Assembly (NCBI GenBank): GCA_017478725.1
Contig: JAFVDD010000047.1
Coordinates: 1 to 36,950, forward strand
Origin: Paludibacteraceae bacterium
GTDB taxonomy: Bacteria > Bacteroidota > Bacteroidia > Bacteroidales > Paludibacteraceae
Reading direction: 5' to 3'
Length of the DNA stretch: 36,950 bases
Below the pieces are notes generated by a model. It did no database searches. It was not told the origin of the DNA and saw only the letters and a list, made by a program, of their open reading frames with translations. Below, piece by piece: positions 25,338 through 32,053 of the stretch. Each line of letters starts with the position of its first letter. The first letter of the stretch is position 1. The position numbers and the translations under genes were made by a program.

Positions 25338-28106
25338 TTACAGTGTAATATTCATTCGGCAAACAAACGTGCGGGGCGGTGCCAGCGCCATCGGACGGAA
25401 GCTATACTCCGTGTTGAGCAGGTTGTTCACGAGGAACTGCAATTCTATGTGCTCTTTGAACCGCACGGCGGCACGGATGTCCATCGTGAAGATACCCATG
25501 TTGTGGCTCATCCAATAGTCGTGAAGCGACACGCCGTCCTCATAGCCGAAGATGAACATACGCGCGTAATCCATAATATCTTTCTGCTCCTTCACGCGCT
25601 CGTCCACCATGATATAATCCACGGCGAGAATCTTGCTGCGGTACGACAGGTTGGTGCCAATCGAGAACCATTTGTAGTTATAATCCAGCGTCGCCTTGAA
25701 CGAGTGCTTGTTCCTGTATTTGAGGTACTTGGAGTCGTTGGATTTGTTCTTCATCTGCAGGGGATCGGTATAGGTCTTCTCCTCCTCGATGCGCGCTTGG
25801 TTGTCCATGTCTTCCGGCTCCGTGAACGTATAGCCGATTGTGTAGCGCAACTCCATGTCCTTCCGAATATCCACTTTGCCGGCGGTACCTACCTCCACGC
25901 CGTAAATACGCGCGTGGTTGACGTTCACAAACTGTGCGCCGATACCGATACCTGCGCCGCTGAGCGACTTGGTCGTCTTGATATCAGTGATCATCTGTTG
26001 CGCCTCGGAAATAACATCATCGATGGAATTGATCATCGTATAGTCGGAGTTGCGGAAAAGACCGAACTGATACTCAATCATGTTGCGGTACTCGGTATAG
26101 AAACCTGCTATGTCCAACGAACCGGTAATGGGGCCGAACTTATAGAGCTGCTTGTAGCCAATCTCGGCATTGAAACCCGACTCGGGTTTGATGTTGTGGT
26201 TGGGATAGACTCCTACGCCGCCGATATCCTTACGGGCGAATTTCTCGGTGATAGACGGGTTGCGGTAGCCCTGACCGAAGCTGGCGCGAAGGAAGCCCGC
26301 TTTGTAGATCTCCCAGTTCAGGCCGGCGCGGAACACGGGGCGCACAGGGCACAGCCAGTTGCCGAGCTGGATATTCGCCTCTTTATAGTGGTCATCCATC
26401 CGGTAATACTCCAGACGCATACCTGCGCTCAGTGAGAGGCGGTCGGCTATACGGTGGTCGTACTGGATATAAGCGGCTAAGTTGTCTGTCTGGTGCGTGC
26501 CGGTGATGTTGGCGGTATTGGTGATGTGGTTCCAGTTGATACCGGTGGTCAGACGTACGCCGCTCTCCCACTGTTTGGCAAACTGATAGTCCAGATAGCC
26601 GTTGTAGGTCAGCTCGGGGCGGGTAGGTGCATCATCGGTCAGCAGGTTCATTGCGTAGCCTACTGCGTCCTGCAGTTCGGCTACCGTGCCGGTATAGCCC
26701 AAACCGTTCTGCACCAGGTCAATACCCTTCTCAATGGCGGTCAGCCAGTCTTCGTTCATCACAGGAATAGCTACGTCTTTGAAGGTTACCAGCAATGCGT
26801 CGGCAAGCGATACACCCATGTCGGTATAACCGGTGACCTGGTCGTAGTAGCCTTTTATCTTGCCCAGATCGAAACTGGTCACACCCCATTTGAGCAAGTC
26901 CTCGGTGCTGATGCCTGCTGTCGGCTTGGTAATGTTATCGGATGTCAGATAGAAACGCGCACGAATCTTATGGGAAGTGCCGTTGTCGGCATTGTCGTAG
27001 TTCCAGAACGGATCGATATTGAAATTATGCTCCTTTCTGCCCATGTTGGTCAGCGGCGAGGGATGAATAGGATCCTTCGGGCTGCGCCAGATGAAGAAAT
27101 CGCCGAACTGGTTGGCCACATAGTTCATGTTGGCACCCACACTCATGTATTTGCCATTCTCCATGGGGACATGGTAGGTCATGTTGCCGCCCAGACGTAC
27201 GCGGTCGTTGAAACTCTGTTGGCGGTAGCCTTCGTCCTTGAATGCGCTGATCGCACCCGATAGATCAAAATTACCTACGCGGCGCGAATGACTCGCTTCT
27301 GCTCCGTAATACAAAGGCAGGCGCGCACCTGTATAGGCGTAGTTCTTATAGTTGTCATAAATACCTACATAGCCGCTGATCTTGGTCTCCGGTACCTCTT
27401 TCGGACGCTGGGTGCGGACGTTGATCACACCGTTCAGCGCTGACGAACCGTAGAGCACGGACGAGGCTCCTTTGATCACCTCTACCTGGCCTACGTTCTC
27501 CAGCGGGACGTTGTTCCAGTTGATCTCGCCGGTCTTGGGGTTCAAAATGGACATACCGTCCATCAGCACCTGGCAGCGGCTGCCTACGCTGTATGTCCAT
27601 CCGCCACCGCCGCGGATACTCGGCTGTTTGTCGATAATCTCTACACCCGGCAGGGTCTGCAGCGTTGCAGACAAATCGGTAGGCGCCTGGCTGCGCAGAG
27701 CCTGCGGTTTCAGTACTTCCATTGAGACTGTCACATCCGTCTGCCTCTGTTCGAAACGACCGGCTGTTACGACTACATCGTCCAGTATCTCATTGTGCGG
27801 CAGCATGCCTACATTGAGTTTGCTGGTTACCGTACTGACCACATAGGTATTGGTGTCATAGCCGATATACGAGAAACAGAGCTTGGCCGGTTTCTTCAGG
27901 TCCAATGTGATGGTGTAGTTGCCGTCGTAATCGGTGATGGTTCCTTGGCTCGGATCATCGCCTACAAACACGGTTACGCCTACCAACGGCTCACGGGTGT
28001 TCAAATCCGTAACGGTTCCGCTGATGGTTGTGATGGTGGATTTTTGTGCAAATGCACACGAAATAGAGATTGCTAATAGATTGATTAGTAATAATTTGAA
28101 TCGCAT
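25338..28106 (-). CDS. TonB-dependent outer-membrane receptor
   Basis: This is an outer-membrane active transporter energised by TonB. The 922-aa product has a signal peptide (MRFKLLLINLLAISISCAFA). A carboxypeptidase-regulatory-like domain spans about 28-110 (ISGTVTDLNTREPLVGVTVF, YDGNYTITLDL), then a TonB-box-like DDVVVTAGRFEQ. The plug covers about 135-240 (LQTLPGVEIIDKQPSIRGG, VLMDGMSILNP, VEVIKGASSVLYGSSALNGV) and the rest is a barrel. It has no SusD partner and resembles CirA/BtuB-type receptors more than SusC. Its operon partners are the two calycin-like/PCMD proteins, which suggests they handle the same ligand. The ligand (metal complex, cofactor or glycan) cannot be told from sequence. 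Its own promoter is upstream. Confidence 0.93.
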   Translation of the reverse strand: MRFKLLLINLLAISISCAFAQKSTITTISGTVTDLNTREPLVGVTVFVGDDPSQGTITDYDGNYTITLDLKKPAKLCFSYIGYDTNTYVVSTVTSKLNVGMLPHNEILDDVVVTAGRFEQRQTDVTVSMEVLKPQALRSQAPTDLSATLQTLPGVEIIDKQPSIRGGGGWTYSVGSRCQVLMDGMSILNPKTGEINWNNVPLENVGQVEVIKGASSVLYGSSALNGVINVRTQRPKEVPETKISGYVGIYDNYKNYAYTGARLPLYYGAEASHSRRVGNFDLSGAISAFKDEGYRQQSFNDRVRLGGNMTYHVPMENGKYMSVGANMNYVANQFGDFFIWRSPKDPIHPSPLTNMGRKEHNFNIDPFWNYDNADNGTSHKIRARFYLTSDNITKPTAGISTEDLLKWGVTSFDLGKIKGYYDQVTGYTDMGVSLADALLVTFKDVAIPVMNEDWLTAIEKGIDLVQNGLGYTGTVAELQDAVGYAMNLLTDDAPTRPELTYNGYLDYQFAKQWESGVRLTTGINWNHITNTANITGTHQTDNLAAYIQYDHRIADRLSLSAGMRLEYYRMDDHYKEANIQLGNWLCPVRPVFRAGLNWEIYKAGFLRASFGQGYRNPSITEKFARKDIGGVGVYPNHNIKPESGFNAEIGYKQLYKFGPITGSLDIAGFYTEYRNMIEYQFGLFRNSDYTMINSIDDVISEAQQMITDIKTTKSLSGAGIGIGAQFVNVNHARIYGVEVGTAGKVDIRKDMELRYTIGYTFTEPEDMDNQARIEEEKTYTDPLQMKNKSNDSKYLKYRNKHSFKATLDYNYKWFSIGTNLSYRSKILAVDYIMVDERVKEQKDIMDYARMFIFGYEDGVSLHDYWMSHNMGIFTMDIRAAVRFKEHIELQFLVNNLLNTEYSFRPMALAPPRTFVCRMNITL

Positions 28107-28146
28107 AATCTTTTGTTTGTACCCCTTATTGGTTCAAAAAACGCTG

Positions 28147-28178
28147 CAAAGGTACTGCTTTATTCCGAAATACACAAG
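28147..28178 (-). promoter_or_regulatory. tonB-PCMD operon promoter
   Basis: On the minus strand, TACCTTTG (plus 28147-28154) is a perfect -7 box and CTTG (plus 28175-28178) lies 20 bp upstream of it. The start codon is about 40 bp downstream. Confidence 0.7.
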
Positions 28179-28282
28179 TGCAAATATTAATAGAAAACTT
28201 ACTTTCTTTACTATTTTATTAAAATCTTAATAATCGTATATAAATTCAGTAGATTTTAGCTATTCTCTATATGTGGTATATT

Positions 28283-28313
28283 AAAAATAGACCCTCGTTC
28301 GGAGGGTCTATTT
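28283..28313 (-). terminator. Rho-independent terminator after htpG
   Basis: AAATAGACCCTC (28285-28296) and GAGGGTCTATTT (28302-28313) form a perfect 12-bp stem with a GTTCG loop. On the minus strand the stem is followed by further T's. It lies 23 bp past the htpG stop. Confidence 0.88.
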
Positions 28314-28335
28314 AGAACATTTTTACGGTTGTTTG

Positions 28336-30297
28336 TTACAGTAGTTCTACCGATCGGTTGACGAATTTGGCAAGAGCCTCGCCTTTGAGTTGTCCGCTTG
28401 CCAGCAGCGCGATGTCGATGAGCTGTTTGAGGCGCTCGTCCTCGCCTTGCAGGTTATAGACGGTCTTGATAACGGTCTCTTTCTTCGGCTCCTCGCCTTC
28501 TTTCTCCGCCGGTTTCTCTACCTCCTCGGATACCTGTTCGCTGGTCATCTTGGCTACCAAGTCCTGGATGAGCGGATGGGCGGTATTGAGAACGAGGTTG
28601 TAACTGTCCGGCATCTGACCGTAGAACGACATGCCTTGCTGGTGCGCACTCATCTCTTTCATCCGGCGCATAAACTCGTTCTGCGTCAGGAAGACAGGCA
28701 GTGCATCGGCGGAAGCAGCTTCGCAGGAGACGTAGTAATTCAGTTTTTCCTCTTTGGGGATAAAGGCCTCAAAAGCTTTCCTGAGACCCTCTTTCTGCTC
28801 GTCGGTATAGCTGTCCTTGGCGGCATCCTCTTTGCGGATCAGGTTCTCGATTGTGTCACTATCGACACGTACGAAACGCAGTTTGCCTTCGTCGCCGGCT
28901 TTCTGTTCAAACTGGCTCATGGAGTGTACATCCAGTTCGCCGTCCATCAGCAGCACGTCATAGCCTTTGGCTTTGGCACGCTCGATAAAGGTGTAGTTGG
29001 CGTCGGTGTCCTGTGTGTATAGAACCACCAGGTTGCCGTCCTTGTCGGTCTGCGCGTCTTTGACCTTGCTCTTGTATTCGTCCAGCGTGAAATACTTGCC
29101 TTCGATATTCTTGAGCAGCGCAAACGAAACGGCTTTCTCATAGAACTTCTCGTCGGTCAGCATACCAAACTGGATGAACATCTTGATGTCGTCCCATTTC
29201 TTCTCGAAGTTCTCGCGGTCGTTCTTGAACATCTCCGCCAGTTTGTCTGCCACTTTCTTGGTGATGTATCCGCTGATTTTCTTGACGTTGTTGTCGCTCT
29301 GCAGGTAGCTGCGGCTCACATTCAGCGGGATATCCGGACTGTCTATCACGCCGTGCAGCAGCGTCAGGTATTCCGGCACGATATTTTCCACCTCATCGGT
29401 CACATACACCTGGTTGCAATAGAGCTGTATCTTGTTGCGGTGAACATCCAGGTTGCTCTTGATCTTCGGGAAATACAATATACCCGTCAGGTTGAACGGG
29501 TAATCCACATTCAGGTGGATATGAAACAGCGGTTCGTCCATCTGGGTGGGGTAGAGCTCATGGTAGAACTTGTCGTAGTCCTCGTCCTTGAGGTCTGCGG
29601 GTTTGCGTGTCCAGGCGGGTGTCACATCATTGATGATGTTCTCTTCGTCCAGTTCCACTTGCTTGCCGTCCTTCCATTCTTTCTTATTGCCGAACGCAAT
29701 CTCTACGGGCAGGAACTTGCAGTATTTCTTCAGCAGCCCTTCGATAGTGGCTTCCTCCAGATACTGGCTGAACTCATCGTCGATATGCAGCACAATATCC
29801 GTACCGCGCGCGGCCTTGATGGTGTCCTCCATCGTATATTCGGGATCGCCTTCGCAGCTCCAGTGAACGGCTTTGGCGTCCTCCTGATAACTCTGGCTGA
29901 AAATCTCCACTTTCTTGCTCACCATGAAGGCGGAGTAGAAACCCAGACCGAAATGACCGATGATGGCTTCCGTCTTGTCTTTGTATTTGTTGACGAACTC
30001 TTCGGCGCCGGAGAAAGCTATCTGGTTGATGTATTTGTCCACTTCTTCGGCAGTCATGCCTATGCCGTGGTCGCTTATGGTCAGCGTCTTCTTGTCCTTA
30101 TTAATACTTACACGCACGCGTGTGTCGCCCAAATCGCCTTTCACTTCGCCTACCGACGACAGTGTTTTCAGTTTCTGGGTGGCATCTACGGCATTGGAGA
30201 TCAGTTCACGCAGAAAGATCTCATGATCGGAATACAGAAATTTCTTGATGACGGGGAAAATGTTGTCACTCGTTACCCCAATATTACCTTTGCTCAT
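28336..30297 (-). CDS. htpG: Molecular chaperone HtpG (Hsp90)
   Basis: HtpG is the cytoplasmic ATP-dependent Hsp90 chaperone. The 653-aa product has the N-terminal GHKL ATPase motifs FLRELISNAVDATQKL (residues about 26-41), ISDHGIGMTAEEVDKYINQIAFSG (about 74-97) and IGHFGLGFYSAFMV (about 113-126). The middle-domain signature GVIDSPDIPLNVSRSYLQ is also present. The C-terminal dimerisation region carries an acidic/lysine stretch (EKPAEKEGEEPKKE) typical of the Bacteroidetes form. No consensus promoter was found in the 101 bp upstream, which hold a GTCATGAC-type heptamer array. It may be read through from susCD, or its promoter may be non-standard (heat-shock type). Confidence 0.96.
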   Translation of the reverse strand: MSKGNIGVTSDNIFPVIKKFLYSDHEIFLRELISNAVDATQKLKTLSSVGEVKGDLGDTRVRVSINKDKKTLTISDHGIGMTAEEVDKYINQIAFSGAEEFVNKYKDKTEAIIGHFGLGFYSAFMVSKKVEIFSQSYQEDAKAVHWSCEGDPEYTMEDTIKAARGTDIVLHIDDEFSQYLEEATIEGLLKKYCKFLPVEIAFGNKKEWKDGKQVELDEENIINDVTPAWTRKPADLKDEDYDKFYHELYPTQMDEPLFHIHLNVDYPFNLTGILYFPKIKSNLDVHRNKIQLYCNQVYVTDEVENIVPEYLTLLHGVIDSPDIPLNVSRSYLQSDNNVKKISGYITKKVADKLAEMFKNDRENFEKKWDDIKMFIQFGMLTDEKFYEKAVSFALLKNIEGKYFTLDEYKSKVKDAQTDKDGNLVVLYTQDTDANYTFIERAKAKGYDVLLMDGELDVHSMSQFEQKAGDEGKLRFVRVDSDTIENLIRKEDAAKDSYTDEQKEGLRKAFEAFIPKEEKLNYYVSCEAASADALPVFLTQNEFMRRMKEMSAHQQGMSFYGQMPDSYNLVLNTAHPLIQDLVAKMTSEQVSEEVEKPAEKEGEEPKKETVIKTVYNLQGEDERLKQLIDIALLASGQLKGEALAKFVNRSVELL

Positions 30298-30316
30298 AGT
30301 GTTTTAGTTTTTATTT

Positions 30317-30350
30317 CGTCGTGTCATCATGACGTCATGTCGTCATGTCG
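30317..30350 (-). repeat. Junction array upstream of htpG (GTCATGT type)
   Basis: The plus strand reads GTCGT GTCATCA TGACGTCA TGTCGTCA TGTCG, 7- and 8-bp units containing the palindrome TGACGTCA. It lies 20-53 bp before the htpG ATG, between susD and htpG. Confidence 0.65.
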
Positions 30351-30398
30351 AAAAAAATATCTCAAATCCTGTGCCAAGGTGTCGTTTCTGCCAAATTG

Positions 30399-32051
30399 TC
30401 AGTTGTAGCCTTTGTTCTGCTTCAGACGGCTGTTGGTCTGTAGCGCTGTCTGCGGAATGGGGAATACAGTCAGGTATCGGTCGTTGTTTTGTTCTGTGTA
30501 TGTGCCGAAACGAATCTGGTCTTGTCGGTGCCAGCCTTCCCACATCAGTTCCATCCAGCGTTCGTAATAGATATTCTCAAGCGTGGCTTCACGGGGACTG
30601 ATTCTTACACTGCGGGCGATCGCCTCGCGCATTCGCACAATCTCGAACTCGCTTTGCCCGTCCTCTCCGTTGCGCACCTTGGCTTCCGCTATCATCAGAT
30701 ATGCGTCTGCCAGACGGAAAAGCACGATGTCTGTGTTACGCAACTGCCCGTCGAAGATGCCGCCCGGGTCGTATGAATATTTGAACATCCGTGCGCCGGC
30801 GGTAGCCACATATGGACTGCCTGTCAGATCTATTTCCACTTCGTTGGGACGGTAGATCAGTGTGTCGCCTGACGAGAGAATGAGCGGTTTGCCGTTCACG
30901 CGTACAACATCAGCAAAAAAGGTGGTGGCAAAGCGGCAATCCCGGTCTTTCGTTCCATAGCCGAACACCTTCAGGGTTTCCAATGTGGCGCAGGAACCGT
31001 TCTCGCCTCCGTATCCATAGGCTGCCGCGTGCTGGTAATGCAGGCTGCGGAAGAGGTTCTTGAAACGGTTGCGGTAGATTTTCGGATCCATTGGGATGGT
31101 GAAGATGTTCTCGGGCGCATCTTCGTTATATACTTTGAAACAATCGGTTTGGCTCTCGCACAGAGTGTAGCCGGCAGTGGAATGGAGTAGCTTCTGCCCG
31201 TATAGTTTCACGGCCTCCCATGCGTTCTTTTTGCCGTCATCCGGGCCGCAATCCAGCATAATGCTTTTCCCGTCAGGGTGCACGTTGTCCGTCCAGTCGT
31301 CATCTGTCCATATCTCTGCATTAAGGGCAAGTTTCATCAGCATAAAACAGGCGACAGGCTGGGTGATGCGTCCGTAGTATTCGCCCTGGCTGTTGCTTCG
31401 TGCGTCCGCCAGATACGGCATAGCTGACTGCAGTTCGTTCCATGTGAATGCAAATACCTCGCTTCGCTCCGATTGCACAATATCATGTAGCGGCATCGTC
31501 AGTTGGGTCACTATGGGCACCCGGCCGAACAAATCTGTCAGATACATATATGCCAGCGCCCTTACTGCGCGCACCTCGGCGCTGCAGGCCGATAGTTCCT
31601 CGCTGCTCATCAGGTGGCCGTATGCGTCCAGCATGTGCAGCGAGTTGTTGCATAACCCGACGAGTTGAAAGAGATATACCCACGCGTTCTCGCAGCATTC
31701 ATTGTCGGCAGCCCAGGTATGCAAGTGCAAATCCACCCATAGACCGCCGTCCCACCAGTCTCCTCCGCGTACGGGGATGATGGCTTCGTCCGATGCAAAG
31801 GTCTGTAGATCATATACGCCGCGATAGGTGCCTTGGAGGCCTTCGCCGTCCACGGTGCCGCCTATATGGTCGTACAGCGAAAGCACGGATTGTTGGCGCA
31901 GTACGGCGGCCGAAGTGATTACCGCTTCTTCCGGCTGACCGGAACGTGCTTCTTCATCCAGAAAACCGCAGCTGCTTATCAGCAATGTGACTGCAATCAG
32001 GAAAACGGTTCGGGAGGCCGGCAGGCCGGTATGTCGATATATCGTTGTCAT
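30399..32051 (-). CDS. SusD/RagB-family surface lipoprotein
   Basis: SusD-like lipoproteins sit on the outer-membrane surface as lids for a SusC transporter. The 550-aa product has a lipoprotein signal (VFLIAVTLLISSC, lipidated Cys about residue 28) followed by GFLDEEARSGQPEEAVITS. Helical TPR-like regions such as AEVRAVRALAYMYLTDLFGRVPIV are at about 140-160, and VLFRLADAYLMIAEAKVRNG lies towards the C-terminus, which ends VFPIPQTALQTNSRLKQNKGYN. All are hallmarks of RagB/SusD. It begins 2 bp after the susC stop. No glycoside hydrolase or regulator is next to it in the window, so its substrate (glycan or peptide) is open. Confidence 0.93.
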   Translation of the reverse strand: MTTIYRHTGLPASRTVFLIAVTLLISSCGFLDEEARSGQPEEAVITSAAVLRQQSVLSLYDHIGGTVDGEGLQGTYRGVYDLQTFASDEAIIPVRGGDWWDGGLWVDLHLHTWAADNECCENAWVYLFQLVGLCNNSLHMLDAYGHLMSSEELSACSAEVRAVRALAYMYLTDLFGRVPIVTQLTMPLHDIVQSERSEVFAFTWNELQSAMPYLADARSNSQGEYYGRITQPVACFMLMKLALNAEIWTDDDWTDNVHPDGKSIMLDCGPDDGKKNAWEAVKLYGQKLLHSTAGYTLCESQTDCFKVYNEDAPENIFTIPMDPKIYRNRFKNLFRSLHYQHAAAYGYGGENGSCATLETLKVFGYGTKDRDCRFATTFFADVVRVNGKPLILSSGDTLIYRPNEVEIDLTGSPYVATAGARMFKYSYDPGGIFDGQLRNTDIVLFRLADAYLMIAEAKVRNGEDGQSEFEIVRMREAIARSVRISPREATLENIYYERWMELMWEGWHRQDQIRFGTYTEQNNDRYLTVFPIPQTALQTNSRLKQNKGYN

Positions 32052-32053
32052 TC

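Noticed and set aside
25332-26435. 367-codon open frame opposite the TonB receptor gene
   Set aside because: It is a shadow frame; the receptor on the other strand has a signal peptide, plug and barrel motifs.
28107-28335. Possible small gene between tonB and htpG
   Set aside because: Only the tonB promoter and htpG terminator are visible; the remaining AT-rich sequence has no convincing frame.
29353-30408. 351-codon open frame opposite htpG
   Set aside because: It is antisense to the highly conserved Hsp90 ATPase domain.
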